DNA of 64,000 bases from Phreatobacter oligotrophus (GCF_003046185.1 NZ_PZZL01000001.1:434001-498000); one strand, 5' to 3'; positions 38,396 through 47,418 are shown, numbered from the stretch's first letter. Numbers and translations are program-made. Notes: a model not told the origin generated them from the sequence alone.

Positions 38396-39322
38396 TCAGC
38401 CCGCGAGCGACAGGACGAGCGGGATCGTCACCACGGCGATGAGCGTCTGCACGGTGAGGATCTCCGCCATCAGCGGCGCGTCGCCGCCCATCTGGCGGGC
38501 GAGGATGTAGGAGCCGGACGCCGTCGGCATGGCGGCGGAGAGGATGGCGACCTTCAGCGTCACGCCGTCGACGCCGAGCGCCATGGCGATGGCCGCGACC
38601 ATGGCCGGCATGAGCGCGAGCTTGAGCGCCGTGGTGATCCAGGTGATGGCGCGGGGTTTGAGCGCCGCCTTCACGTCGAGGCCGGCGCCGACCAGCAACA
38701 GGCCCGTGCCGAGCGCCGCCGCCCCGAGGATGTCGCCGAAGCGCATGGCGATCATCGGCAGCTTCAGCCCCGACAGGTTGATGATGATGCCGATCACCGA
38801 GGACCAGATGAAGGGGTTGGAGGCGAGCGCCTTCAGCGTCGGTCCCAGCACGATCGGCTTGTCCTGCGCGTGCCGCTGCAGCATCACCACCGCCAGCACG
38901 TTGAGCAGCGGGATCATCGCCGCGACCGAGATGGCGGTGAGCGTCAGGCCAAGCTGGCCGTAGAGCGCGCCGGCCGTGGCGATGGCGACGAAGGAGTTCC
39001 ACCGCGTCGCGCCCTGGAAGACCGAGGTGAAGGCCGGGCCGTCCATGCCGAGTGAGCCGGCAAGCACCGGGCGCAGCACCAGGAGGATCACCGTCATGGC
39101 GAGGATGGCGGCGATCAGCGACAGGCCCATGGCCACCACCGGCACCGTGCCGAGATCCGCCTTGGCCAGCGTCATGATGATCATGGCGGGGAAGAAGACA
39201 TAGTAGGTGGCGCGCTCGAGCCCGCGCCAGCCCGCCTCGTCGGTCAGCGGCATGACCTTGAGATAGGCGCCGAGGACGATGAGCAAGAAGACCGGGGCGA
39301 GGCTTGAGATGAGCAGCGACAT
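38396..39322 (-). CDS. AEC-family (auxin efflux carrier-like) transporter
   Basis: A 308-residue membrane protein with about ten hydrophobic segments. Family traits include TRWNSFVAIATAGALYG, LLNVLAVVMLQ and the C-terminal PTASGSYILARQMGGDAPLMAEILTVQTL. AEC proteins often export small organic acids such as malonate or malate. The ATG at 39322 was chosen because residues before it overlap the intergenic repeats. Confidence 0.88.
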   Translation of the reverse strand: MSLLISSLAPVFLLIVLGAYLKVMPLTDEAGWRGLERATYYVFFPAMIIMTLAKADLGTVPVVAMGLSLIAAILAMTVILLVLRPVLAGSLGMDGPAFTSVFQGATRWNSFVAIATAGALYGQLGLTLTAISVAAMIPLLNVLAVVMLQRHAQDKPIVLGPTLKALASNPFIWSSVIGIIINLSGLKLPMIAMRFGDILGAAALGTGLLLVGAGLDVKAALKPRAITWITTALKLALMPAMVAAIAMALGVDGVTLKVAILSAAMPTASGSYILARQMGGDAPLMAEILTVQTLIAVVTIPLVLSLAG

Positions 39323-39450
39323 GGCGGGCGTCTTCGACCACGGCGCGGGCGGCTGAGCAATCGCCCGCCGCGCATGAGGGGGTGCGCGAAAGGGGGAGGG
39401 AGGGCCGGGTTTGTCAGGCGCCCTGCACCGCGCAAGTGCGTCCGCACCAC

Positions 39451-39604
39451 CCGTCATCCCCGGCGAGCCCGAAGGGCGAGGGAAGGGGATCCAGGGGCCG
39501 ACCCACCGACGCCCTCGGAAACTCACGTCAGCCTGCCTGAAGGGTCTGCGCCTGTCCGCCCCTGGATCCCCTTCCCCTCGCTGCGCTCGGCCGGGGATGA
39601 CGGG
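39451..39604. repeat. Palindromic repeat, family B copy 1
   Basis: Outer arms CCGTCATCCCCGGCGAGCCC and GGCCGGGGATGACGG, with inner arms GGGAAGGGGATCCAGG and CCTGGATCCCCTTCCC, about 154 bp. It is nearly identical at its ends to the copy at 44420-44573. Together with the family C copy next to it, it explains most of the gap between the AEC and dehydratase genes. Confidence 0.88.
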
Positions 39605-39642
39605 CGCAGGGTCTGCGGCCGACCTGACGCCCGAACCTCCTC

Positions 39643-39733
39643 CGTCATGCCCGCCCTTGTGGCGGGCATCCACGACTTGACCACTTCGCCGCCAGAAAAG
39701 TCGTGGATGCCCGGCCCAAGCCCGGGCATGACG
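39643..39733. repeat. Palindromic repeat, family C copy 2
   Basis: Arms CGTCATGCCCGCCCTTGTGG..ATCCACGACTTG and AAGTCGTGGATG..CCGGGCATGACG. It has the same plan as 28101-28193 and sits 38 nt after a family B element. Confidence 0.86.
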
Positions 39734-39808
39734 GGCGGAGGTTCTGCGGTCTCCCGGACGGCGGCAGGGGTGCAGCGTTCCCCGGCGAATAGCCGACAAA
39801 TGCTCCCC

Positions 39809-41560
39809 TCACTTCTCCAGGAAGTCGAAATCGCAGCCCTTGTCGGCCTGGGTCACGTGGTCGAGGTAGAGCTTGCGATAGCCGCGCTGCCGCTGGCGCA
39901 TGTGCTTCGGCTTCCGCCACGACTTCCGCCGCTCGGCGAGCTCCGCCTCGCTCACCAGCAGGTCGACCCGCCGGTTCGGCACGTCGAGGCTGATGCGGTC
40001 GCCGGAGCGCACCAGCGCCAGGGGCGAGCCCTCGGCCGCCTCCGGCGTCACGTGCAGCACGATGGTGCCATAGGCCGTGCCGGACATGCGCGCATCGGAG
40101 ATGCGGATCATGTCGGTGACGCCCTGCTGCGCCAGCTTCTTCGGGATGGGCAGGAGACCCGCCTCCGGCATGCCCGGATGGCCCTTCGGTCCGGCATTGC
40201 GCATGACGAGGATGTCGTCCGCCGTGACGTCGAGATCCGGATCATCGATGCGGTTGGTCATGTCCTCGACATCCTCGAAGACCACGGCGCGGCCGGTATG
40301 GACCATGAGCTTGGGCGTTGCCGCCGCCGCCTTGATGACCGCGCCGCCGGGGGCGAGCGAGCCGCGCAGCACCGCATGGGCGCCGGTCTTCTTCAGAGGC
40401 TGGCCGAGCGAGCGGATGATGGTCTGGCCCGGCACCTCCTCGGCGCGCTCCGCCCAGTCGCCGAGCCGCTCGCCGGTGACGGTCGGGGCGTCGAGGTCGA
40501 GATGGTCCTTCAGCTCCTTCAGGAGCCGCGGCACGCCGCCCGACCAGTGGAAATGCTCCATGTAGTTGGAGCCGGCGGGCTTGAGGTCGAGCAGCACCGG
40601 AACCTCGCGGCCGATCCGGTCGAGCTCGTCGAGGTCCCAGCTGAGGCCGAGGCGGCCGGCGACGGCGGCAAGGTGCACCACGGCATTGGTCGAGCCGCCG
40701 ATCGCCTGCAGCACCACCATGGCGTTGCGCAGCGAGGCCTGGGTCATCACGTCCCGCGGCTTGCGGCCTGACGCGGCGAGCTTCACCGCCTCGCGGCCGG
40801 AGGCCTCCGCCGCGCGGATGCGGTCGGCATGGGTTGCGGGGATCGTGCCGGTATGGGGCAGGGCCATGCCGAGGGCCTCGACGATGCAGCCCATGGTCGA
40901 GGCCGTGCCCATGACCATGCAGGTGCCGACGGTCGGCGCGAGGCGCTGCGACACCGCCTCGATCTCCGCCTCGTCGATCTTGCCAGCCCGGTGCATGGCC
41001 CAGAGGCGGCGGCAATCGGTGCAGGCGCCGAGCACCTCGCCCTTGTAATGGCCGACCAGCATGGGGCCGGTGATGAGCTGGATGGCCGGCACGTCGGCTG
41101 AAGCCGCGCCCATGAGCTGGGCCGGCACGGTCTTGTCGCAGCCGCCGATGAGCACCACCGCGTCCATCGGCTGGGCGCGCACCATCTCCTCGGTGTCCAT
41201 GGCCATCAGGTTGCGCAGGAACATCGAGGTCGGGTTCGAGAAGCTCTCGTGGATCGACACGGTCGGGAAGGCGAAGGGCAGGCCGCCCGACAGCATCACG
41301 CCGCGCTTCACCGCTTCGACGAGTGCGCGGACATTGCCGTGGCAGGGATTGTAGTCCGACGAGGTGTCGGTGATTCCGATGATCGGCCGGTCGAGCGCGT
41401 CGTCGGAGAAGCCGGCCGCCTTGATGAAGGCCTTGCGCAGGAACAGCGAGAAGCCGGGATCGCCATAGGCGGTCAGGCCCTTGCGCATGCCGCTCGCGGC
41501 CTTCGGGCGCTTCGTCGTGGTCTTGTTCGTCGTCGCCTTGGATGTCGGGCTTTTCGCCAT
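39809..41560 (-). CDS. IlvD/Edd-family dehydratase, probably sugar-acid (arabinonate/xylonate type)
   Basis: A 583-residue Fe-S dehydratase. Cys73 (YNPCHGN), Cys141 (GGCDKT) and Cys214 (GTCMVMG) are each offset by 14 from the 2Fe-2S ligands I recall for R. leguminosarum L-arabinonate dehydratase (C59, C127, C200). The offset is explained by a Lys/Thr-rich N-terminal tail. GPMLVGHYKGEVLGACTDC also fits the sugar-acid subgroup better than classical IlvD. Dihydroxy-acid dehydratase activity cannot be excluded. No sugar-catabolic neighbours are in view. Confidence 0.85.
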   Translation of the reverse strand: MAKSPTSKATTNKTTTKRPKAASGMRKGLTAYGDPGFSLFLRKAFIKAAGFSDDALDRPIIGITDTSSDYNPCHGNVRALVEAVKRGVMLSGGLPFAFPTVSIHESFSNPTSMFLRNLMAMDTEEMVRAQPMDAVVLIGGCDKTVPAQLMGAASADVPAIQLITGPMLVGHYKGEVLGACTDCRRLWAMHRAGKIDEAEIEAVSQRLAPTVGTCMVMGTASTMGCIVEALGMALPHTGTIPATHADRIRAAEASGREAVKLAASGRKPRDVMTQASLRNAMVVLQAIGGSTNAVVHLAAVAGRLGLSWDLDELDRIGREVPVLLDLKPAGSNYMEHFHWSGGVPRLLKELKDHLDLDAPTVTGERLGDWAERAEEVPGQTIIRSLGQPLKKTGAHAVLRGSLAPGGAVIKAAAATPKLMVHTGRAVVFEDVEDMTNRIDDPDLDVTADDILVMRNAGPKGHPGMPEAGLLPIPKKLAQQGVTDMIRISDARMSGTAYGTIVLHVTPEAAEGSPLALVRSGDRISLDVPNRRVDLLVSEAELAERRKSWRKPKHMRQRQRGYRKLYLDHVTQADKGCDFDFLEK

Positions 41561-41627
41561 GGTCGTTCACTCCCTGCCGCGCACCAAAGCATGGCGGTGG
41601 GAGAATCGGGAGGGGCGCAGGCGAAGG

Positions 41628-41939
41628 TCAGTCGCGCAATGGCGGGGAGGGGGTGTCTTCCAGCGCGCGAGCGACCGTCTCCGGCGCGTGGTCGATCACG
41701 CGCAGCAGGGCGGTCGCGATCCGATCCGGCCGCCGTCGCTTCTGCTCCCAGTCGCGCACGGTCGCCGGGGACAGGCCAAACCGGCGGGCGAAACGATCCT
41801 GGGACAGATTGAGCCGCTTGCGGATGGCGGCCACGTCGATCTCCTCAATCGGGATCTCACGGGCAGGCGCCAAGTCACCGCGCGCAATGGCTTCCGCCTC
41901 GCGGGCGCTCTGGATCAGCGTCTCACCAAACCGTCCCAT
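41628..41939 (-). CDS. HigA-like XRE antitoxin
   Basis: A 103-residue helix-turn-helix protein (LNLSQDRFARRFGLSPATVRD, about residues 44-64) with an N-terminal segment for toxin binding. The ATG at 41939 has AGGAG at good spacing and overlaps the toxin stop (ATGA). The toxin-first order is that of HigBA modules. It probably represses its own promoter via the dyad at 42297-42317. Confidence 0.85.
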   Translation of the reverse strand: MGRFGETLIQSAREAEAIARGDLAPAREIPIEEIDVAAIRKRLNLSQDRFARRFGLSPATVRDWEQKRRRPDRIATALLRVIDHAPETVARALEDTPSPPLRD

Positions 41940-42289
41940 CAGTCTCTCCTTCGCCGGCTTCGCCAATTCGCGGCGATCCGCGGTAGCAGGGCCGCCAGCG
42001 CATTCCGTTCGGCCTGGGTGAGGTTGGCCTTCTCACCCTTGCCATAGACCGCGAGCAGGAAGATCGGGACGTCCAGCCCAGCGAAATAGTGGACGGTCCG
42101 ATAACCACCGCTCTTTCCCGCTCCGCGTCGGGCGAAGCGCAGCTTGCGAGCCCCGCCCGTTCCCGGGATCAGCTCGCCAGCCAAGGGGTCGGCGGCGATG
42201 AACGAGGCAATGTGCAGCACCTCGTCGTCGGTCAGTCCTGCGCGCCGCGCTTCACTTTCGAAGGTCGGAGTCAGCAGGACCGTCTGCAT
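41939..42289 (-). CDS. RelE/HigB-family toxin
   Basis: A 116-residue basic protein with RelE-fold features: MQTVLLTPTFESEARRAGL, GTGGARKLRFARRGAGKSGGYR, VHYFAGLDVPIFLLAVYGKGEK. Family members are ribosome-dependent or free mRNA endonucleases. It is coupled to the downstream antitoxin. The ATG at 42289 was chosen, with a GTG one codon earlier also possible. Confidence 0.85.
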   Translation of the reverse strand: MQTVLLTPTFESEARRAGLTDDEVLHIASFIAADPLAGELIPGTGGARKLRFARRGAGKSGGYRTVHYFAGLDVPIFLLAVYGKGEKANLTQAERNALAALLPRIAANWRSRRRRD

Positions 42290-42296
42290 CACAGAT

Positions 42297-42317
42297 ATAT
42301 ACGGCAGAGCCGTATAT
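42297..42317. promoter_or_regulatory. Palindromic operator of the toxin-antitoxin promoter
   Basis: A perfect 9-bp inverted repeat, ATATACGGC (42297-42305) and GCCGTATAT (42309-42317), with a 3-nt spacer. It lies 8-28 nt before the toxin start in an A/T-rich patch. Position and symmetry fit autorepression by the HTH antitoxin. Confidence 0.75.
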
Positions 42318-42376
42318 CAATCAAGATGAGGCGGTGCCCCCTTGCCCCCTTCCACCGCCTTTGCCATCCCTGTCTC

Positions 42377-42814
42377 ATGTTCTGTTTCGCCTATGGCACC
42401 AACATGAGCCGGCCGGACATGGCCCGCCGCGCGCCGGGAGCCCGGGCCCTCGGCCTCGGCCGGCTCGACCGCCACCGCCTCGTCGTCACGGCGGCCGGCT
42501 ATCTCGCGGTGAAGGCTGCCCCCGCCAGCACGGTTCATGGCGTGGTCTGGCGCCTCACGCCCCGCGATCTAGCCCGGCTCGATGCCTATGAGGGCCTCGG
42601 CCCCGGCCGCTATCGCCGCCGCCTCATGCCCATCCGCACCAAGGGTGGCGCGCGGCCCTGCTTCGTCTACCATGGCGCCGGGATGCGCGAGGGGGCGCGT
42701 CTCAATCGCCGTCCCTTCGTGGAGGCCGTCCTCGGCCCGGCGATGGCCTGGAACCTGCCCGCGCCAGCCCTGGCCGGGCTTCGCCGCCTTGCGCGGCGTG
42801 GATGTCGAGGGTGA
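42377..42814 (+). CDS. Gamma-glutamylcyclotransferase-like protein
   Basis: A 145-residue GGCT/AIG2-fold protein with the N-terminal YGTNM substrate loop and a candidate catalytic Glu in LDAYEGLGPGRY. The start at 42377 (MFCFAYGTNM) is the only one giving the family N-terminus. It lies 6 nt before cfa, so the two are probably cotranscribed. The actual substrate is unknown. Confidence 0.8.
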   Translation: MFCFAYGTNMSRPDMARRAPGARALGLGRLDRHRLVVTAAGYLAVKAAPASTVHGVVWRLTPRDLARLDAYEGLGPGRYRRRLMPIRTKGGARPCFVYHGAGMREGARLNRRPFVEAVLGPAMAWNLPAPALAGLRRLARRGCRG

Positions 42815-42820
42815 CCCCGC

Positions 42821-44059
42821 ATGAGCCTGCTCGCCCATCTCCTGTCGCGTTTCGTCCGCAACGGCCGGCTGACGGTGATCCACCACGACGGCACGACCGA
42901 GAGCTTCGGCTCCGGCGTCGACGGGCCGCTGGTGACCGTGAAGCTGCATGACGAGAAGGTGCAGCGGCAGCTCTTCTTCAACCCGGAACTGGCCTCGGCC
43001 GAGGCCTATATGGACGGCCGGCTGACCATCGAGCAGGGCGGCCGGGTCCTCGACCTGCTGACGCTGTTCTCGGTCAATCGTGCGGGCCTTGGCTCCCACC
43101 CCGTCCAGCAGGCGCTGCGCAAGGTCTGGCGGGCGCTGAAGCGGCGGCAGCAGTCGAACAAGGTCGGCGAGGCCGCTGCCAATGTCTCCAGCCACTACGA
43201 CCACCCGCGCGCCTTCTACGAGCTCTGGCTCGACGCAACGATGAGCTATTCCTGCGCCTATTTCGCCACACCCGACATGGCGCTCAAGGACGCGCAGATC
43301 GCCAAGATGCGCCATATCGCGGCGAAACTGCAGATCGAGTCCGGCATGACCGTCGCCGAGATCGGTTCGGGCTGGGGGGGCCTCGCGACCTATCTCGCCG
43401 CTGTCTGCGGGGCCAAGGTCACCGCCATCAACGTCTCGCCCGACCAGCTCGCCGCCTCGAAGGAGCGGGTGGCGGCCGCCGGCGTCGCCGACCGCGTCAC
43501 CTTCTTCGAGAAGGACTATCGCGAGCTCACCGGCACCTTCGACCGCGTCGTCTCGGTCGGCATGATGGAGCATGTCGGCGTCGCCCATTTCGACGACTAC
43601 TTCTCCACCGTGAAGCGGCTCTGCGGCCCGGGCGGCTATGCCATGATCCACGCCATCGGCCGCATGTCGCCGCCGGGCACCACGGCCCCCTTCATCCGCA
43701 AATACATCTTCCCCGGCGGCTATGTGCCGGCGCTGTCGGAAGTCTTCGCCTCCACCGAGCGCTGCGGGCTCTGGGTGGACGATTGCGAGGTGCTGCGCCT
43801 CCACTACTACTGGACCATCAAGGCCTGGCGCGAGAACTTCGAGGCCGTGCGCGACCACGTCGTCGCCATGCAGGGCGAGCGCTTCGCCCGCATGTGGGAG
43901 TTCTACCTCGCCGCGGTCGAGCTCGGCTTCCGCGACGGCTCGAACATGGTCTACCAACTCCTGCTCTCTGAGAAGCGCGATGCCGTGCCGGTGACCCGCG
44001 ACTTCATCACCCACGCGGAAGAGGGCCTGAAGGCACGGGAGGGCGTGCTGCCATGGTGA
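42821..44059 (+). CDS. cfa: Cyclopropane-fatty-acyl-phospholipid synthase
   Basis: Adds a methylene from SAM to unsaturated membrane lipids. The 412-residue protein has [12 protein letters not shown]-like ligand region, the catalytic-Cys motif MSYSCAYF, the SAM loop [16 protein letters not shown], the bicarbonate/Glu motif SVGMMEHVG and the C-terminal [12 protein letters not shown]. Length and motifs match Cfa, though related SAM methyltransferases exist. Confidence 0.92.
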   Translation: MSLLAHLLSRFVRNGRLTVIHHDGTTESFGSGVDGPLVTVKLHDEKVQRQLFFNPELASAEAYMDGRLTIEQGGRVLDLLTLFSVNRAGLGSHPVQQALRKVWRALKRRQQSNKVGEAAANVSSHYDHPRAFYELWLDATMSYSCAYFATPDMALKDAQIAKMRHIAAKLQIESGMTVAEIGSGWGGLATYLAAVCGAKVTAINVSPDQLAASKERVAAAGVADRVTFFEKDYRELTGTFDRVVSVGMMEHVGVAHFDDYFSTVKRLCGPGGYAMIHAIGRMSPPGTTAPFIRKYIFPGGYVPALSEVFASTERCGLWVDDCEVLRLHYYWTIKAWRENFEAVRDHVVAMQGERFARMWEFYLAAVELGFRDGSNMVYQLLLSEKRDAVPVTRDFITHAEEGLKAREGVLPW

Positions 44060-44352
44060 ACACCTCCGGGCTTCACCTGACCATATCCGGCATCGTCCAG
44101 GGCGTCGGCTACCGCCAGTGGTTCCGCCGGCAGGCGCTGGCCCGCGCGCTCTCGGGCTGGGTGCGCAACCGCGCCGACGAGACGGTCGAGGCGGTGATCG
44201 CGGGCGACGCCGTGGCAGTCGAGGATCTCGTCCGGGTGGCGATGGCGGGGCCCCTTGGCGCCAAGGTGGATCGCATCGACCGGCGCCCGGCGACGGCGGA
44301 GGAGATGGCGGGGGTGAAGGCTGGAGAGGTGGAGATTCGGCCAACGGAGTGA
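44053..44352 (+). CDS. Acylphosphatase
   Basis: A 99-residue ferredoxin-like enzyme that hydrolyses acyl phosphates. The catalytic Arg is in [14 protein letters not shown] and the Asn in GWVRNRADE. The ATG overlaps the end of cfa by 7 nt, so it is read from the same transcript. Confidence 0.93.
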   Translation: MVNTSGLHLTISGIVQGVGYRQWFRRQALARALSGWVRNRADETVEAVIAGDAVAVEDLVRVAMAGPLGAKVDRIDRRPATAEEMAGVKAGEVEIRPTE

Positions 44353-44419
44353 GGGGTGGATGGCCGCCCGCTCGACCCAAATGCGACCTTAGGGGTCAGT
44401 TCAGTTCCTGTCGCACCAC

Positions 44420-44573
44420 CCGTCATCCCCGGCGAGCCCGAAGGGCGAGGGAAGGGGATCCAGACCCGTCCCAATCCTCTACCCCGATAGGCAAGGGCGG
44501 CCCTTTCGCTCGGGCTAGCAGTTTTGGCCCCTGGATCCCCTTCCCCTCGCTTCGCTCGGCCGGGGATGACGGG
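44420..44573. repeat. Palindromic repeat, family B copy 2
   Basis: The outer arms CGTCATCCCCGGCGAGCCCG and CGGCCGGGGATGACGG and the inner GGGAAGGGGATCCAG / CTGGATCCCCTTCCC match 39451-39604. The central part differs. It fills the gap between acylphosphatase and the DinB gene. Confidence 0.88.
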
Positions 44574-44635
44574 GGAGGTGCTGGCGGCAACCTTCTGGGC
44601 GCATCGACCCATCCGCCGCGCCAATGATCCCCGCC

Positions 44636-45196
44636 TCACCCCCACACCCGCTCCTCGTTCCACCCGAGTTCCGCAAACTCCGCCGCCCGCAGGTCCGCTT
44701 CCCCCACCGAGAAGAACTCGTCGAGCTGCGGCGGCCTCACCGCCGTTCCCGCCAGCATGGCATGGACCTGGCCGCGATGGTGGATCTGGTGCTGGAAGAG
44801 ATGCATCAGCAGCCGGTCGGCCCGCTCCACCTGCACGCGGGTGATGCGGTTGACCCGGACCTCCCCGTTCAGGGCCTCGTCCGTCAGCGCCTCGCAGACT
44901 GCGATCAGCCGCCGGTCGACCGCCGCCTGTTCGCGTTTCAGGTCCGCGAGCGCGGGGCAGGGGATCTCGTTCTCCCAGGCCTTCGGTCCAAGCATTCCGC
45001 CTTCCAGGGCGTCCACGTAGAACCAGTCGATGACGAGGATGTGGTTCAGCGTCGCCGCAAGGCTCGGGAAGAAGCCGGTGCGCGGCGCCGCGAACGCCTC
45101 CGGGCTGAGCGCCGCGCAGGCCTCAAGCAGGCGATGGTTCGCCCAGGCATTGTTGTAGGCGAAGGCGCGGAAGGTCTGGACGGCGGAGGCAGGCAT
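44636..45196 (-). CDS. DinB-family metal-binding protein
   Basis: A 186-residue four-helix-bundle protein. The metal-binding His triad is visible: one His in LNHILVIDWFY and two in HLFQHQIHHRGQ. The ATG at 45196 follows GAGGAG. DinB/YfiT proteins include thiol-transferases and many of unknown role. It is 31 nt downstream of lipB on the same strand. Confidence 0.85.
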   Translation of the reverse strand: MPASAVQTFRAFAYNNAWANHRLLEACAALSPEAFAAPRTGFFPSLAATLNHILVIDWFYVDALEGGMLGPKAWENEIPCPALADLKREQAAVDRRLIAVCEALTDEALNGEVRVNRITRVQVERADRLLMHLFQHQIHHRGQVHAMLAGTAVRPPQLDEFFSVGEADLRAAEFAELGWNEERVWG

Positions 45197-45227
45197 CGGC
45201 GGCTCCTCAGGAAGGGCGCGGCCGGGA

Positions 45228-45941
45228 TCAACCCTCCACCGCGACGGTCGGTCCGAAACGATCCTCGAAGGCGCGCCGCAGGATGGCATCAACCTCGGGC
45301 AGGGTGACCGGCAGGCCGAGATCGACGAGGCTGGTGACGCCATAGCGCGGATCGACGATGCCGCAGGGCACGATGCCGTCGAAATGCGCGAGATCCGGCT
45401 CGACATTGAGCGAGATGCCATGGAGCGTCACCCAGCGCTTTACGCGGATGCCGATGGCGGCGATCTTGTCCTCGACCTCCGCGCCCTTGTCAGGGCGCTT
45501 CACCCACACGCCGACGCGATCCTCGCGCCGCTCGCCGCGCACGTTGAAGGCGTCCAGCGTGCCGATGATCCAGTCCTCGAGCGCCGCGACGAAGACCCTG
45601 AGGTCGCGCTTGCGGCGATTGAGGTCGAGCATGACATAGGCCACCCGCTGGCCCGGCCCGTGATAGGTCATCTGCCCGCCGCGGCCGGCCTCGAAGACGG
45701 GGAATCGCGCATCGACCACGCCATCGGCCTTGGCCGAGGTGCCTGAGGTGTAGAGGGGCGGGTGTTCCAGCAGCCAGACCCGCTCGGCCGCCTCGCCCGC
45801 CGCAATGGCCGCGACATGCGCCTCCATGGCGGAAAGCGCCTCCTCGTAGGGCACGAGGCGGTCTGACACCACCCATTCCACCGGCGGCGCATCGGCGGGC
45901 GCTGCCATCGCCAGCACCAGATTGGAACGGTCGTTTACCAC
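45228..45941 (-). CDS. lipB: Octanoyl-[ACP]:protein octanoyltransferase
   Basis: Transfers octanoyl from ACP to lipoyl domains. The 237-residue protein has [21 protein letters not shown], the catalytic Lys in [12 protein letters not shown] and the catalytic Cys in GIVPCGI. It begins at a GTG; internal starts near residue 12 are possible. Divergent from the FliN-like gene. Confidence 0.94.
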   Translation of the reverse strand: MVNDRSNLVLAMAAPADAPPVEWVVSDRLVPYEEALSAMEAHVAAIAAGEAAERVWLLEHPPLYTSGTSAKADGVVDARFPVFEAGRGGQMTYHGPGQRVAYVMLDLNRRKRDLRVFVAALEDWIIGTLDAFNVRGERREDRVGVWVKRPDKGAEVEDKIAAIGIRVKRWVTLHGISLNVEPDLAHFDGIVPCGIVDPRYGVTSLVDLGLPVTLPEVDAILRRAFEDRFGPTVAVEG

Positions 45942-46004
45942 TCGTTCACCATGTTAAGGTCAGGGTATCGGCGTCCCCGCGACGCGCATGCGGCAACAGG
46001 TGCC

Positions 46005-46247
46005 ATGGCTCAGCTCGATACCGTCTCCGTCGATATCTCCGTCGTCCTCGGGACGACCGTGATGCCGATCCATCAGATGTTGCGCATGGCCCGCGGTGCC
46101 ATCATCGAACTCGATGCCACGGAGGACGATGAGGTGCAAATCCTCGCCAACGACATGCCCATTGCCCGCGGCCAGGTGGTGATCAACGGCAACCGCATCG
46201 GCGTGCAGATCACCGAGATGCTGCCCCGGCCGATCGACCTGCGCTGA
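46005..46247 (+). CDS. Standalone FliN/SpoA-domain protein
   Basis: An 80-residue protein made entirely of a FliM/FliN C-terminal (SpoA) domain: VDISVVLGTTVMPIHQMLRM, GAIIELD, ILANDMPIARGQVVINGNRIGVQITEM. No flagellar genes are near. The ATG at 46005 gives the domain start. Similar lone SpoA proteins occur next to lipB in other Alphaproteobacteria, to my knowledge. Whether it works in the motor is unknown. Confidence 0.82.
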   Translation: MAQLDTVSVDISVVLGTTVMPIHQMLRMARGAIIELDATEDDEVQILANDMPIARGQVVINGNRIGVQITEMLPRPIDLR

Positions 46248-46248
46248 A

Positions 46249-46267
46249 TAGTTGACTCAGTCAACTA
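46249..46267. promoter_or_regulatory. Perfect palindromic operator upstream of MarR-GNAT gene
   Basis: A 19-bp palindrome with 9-bp arms (TAGTTGACT, centre C, AGTCAACTA). It starts 2 nt after the FliN-like gene's stop and ends 32 nt before the ATG at 46299. This is the size and place expected for a MarR autoregulatory site. Confidence 0.8.
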
Positions 46268-46298
46268 ATAGGTCCAGCCTTCCTGTCGGAGGAAGGCC

Positions 46299-47222
46299 AT
46301 GTCCGCACCATCTGACGCGCAGATCGCCGCCATTCGTGGCTTCAACCGATTCTACACCCGCGCCATCGGCCTTCTCGGCCTTTATCTCGGCGGGTCATGG
46401 TCGCTGACGGAAGCCCGCGTCCTCTATGAGCTCTTCACCCGCGACGGCCTGACGGCCCGCGACCTTGGCGCGGAGCTCGGCCTCGATGCCGGATACCTGT
46501 CGCGAATCCTTGGCCGTTTCGAGCGGGACGGGCTGCTCCTGCGCCATGCGGCCGCCGAGGACGGTCGCCGTCAGATCCTTCAGCTCACCGAGCAGGGCCG
46601 CGCCGCTTTCGCCCCCTATGACGCCGCCTCGCGTGACGAGGTGGCAGGGCTGCTGGCGCGCCTGAGGCCCGGCGACCGCGAGCGGCTCGTCGGCGCCATG
46701 GAGGAGGTGCAGGGGCTGATGGCGGGCGAGGGGCCCGCGGTGGTCATCCGCCGTCACCGGCCCGGCGACATGGGCGCCATCATCGCCGGCCAGGCGCGCG
46801 TCTATGCCGCCGAATATGGCTGGAACGACGAGTTCGAGGCGCTCGCCGCCGAGATCGGCGCGGCTTTCCTGCGCAAGAACGATCCCGCCCGTGAGCGCGC
46901 CTTCATCGCCGACCGGGGCGGGGAGGTGGTCGGCTCGGTCTTCTGCGTCGATGCCGGAGAGGGGGTGGCCAAGCTGCGGATGCTCTATGTCGATGCCTCG
47001 CAGCGCGGCACCGGTCTGGGAAAGCGGCTGGTGCGCGAGTGCATCGCCTTCGCCCGCGAGGCCGGCTATCGCGGCATGATGCTCTGGACCAACGACTGCC
47101 TCGCCGCCGCGCGGGGGATCTATGTGGCGGAAGGCTTCGTGCTGGCATCCGAGGACAGGCACCATTCCTTCGGGGTGGATCTGGTGGGGCAGACCTGGAC
47201 GCTGAATTTCGGGCCGGCGTGA
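46299..47222 (+). CDS. MarR-GNAT fusion protein
   Basis: A 307-residue two-domain protein. Residues 1-145 are a MarR winged helix (LTARDLGAELGLDAGYLSRIL, RFERDGLLLRHAAAEDGRR). Residues about 148-307 are a GNAT acetyltransferase with the acetyl-CoA loop QRGTGLGKRLVRE. Such fusions are known in many bacteria, but substrates are mostly unknown. A perfect 19-bp palindrome upstream suggests autoregulation. Confidence 0.9.
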   Translation: MSAPSDAQIAAIRGFNRFYTRAIGLLGLYLGGSWSLTEARVLYELFTRDGLTARDLGAELGLDAGYLSRILGRFERDGLLLRHAAAEDGRRQILQLTEQGRAAFAPYDAASRDEVAGLLARLRPGDRERLVGAMEEVQGLMAGEGPAVVIRRHRPGDMGAIIAGQARVYAAEYGWNDEFEALAAEIGAAFLRKNDPARERAFIADRGGEVVGSVFCVDAGEGVAKLRMLYVDASQRGTGLGKRLVRECIAFAREAGYRGMMLWTNDCLAAARGIYVAEGFVLASEDRHHSFGVDLVGQTWTLNFGPA

Positions 47223-47255
47223 GGGGTACTCCACCGCTGTCGCTGGCTTCATCCG

Positions 47256-47407
47256 CCCCTCACCCTTCCCTCTCCCCGCAAGCGGGGAGAGGGGGCAACA
47301 GCGTTGCGCGTCCAGCGGACCCGTTGTGCCTGGCGGGGCGATGGAGACCTGTCATTGACGTCATGGTCCCCCTCTCCCCGCTTGCGGGGAGAGGGAAGGG
47401 TGAGGGG
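47256..47407. repeat. Composite palindromic repeat, family A copy 3
   Basis: The hairpins near 47270-47292 and 47374-47396, both built from CTCTCCCCGC and its complement, flank a spacer with GGCAACAGCGTTGCG and TTGTGCCTGGCG. Ends CCCCTCACCCTTCC and GGAAGGGTGAGGGG. Same orientation as the copy at 20367-20520. Confidence 0.88.
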
Positions 47408-47418
47408 CATGCTAACCC

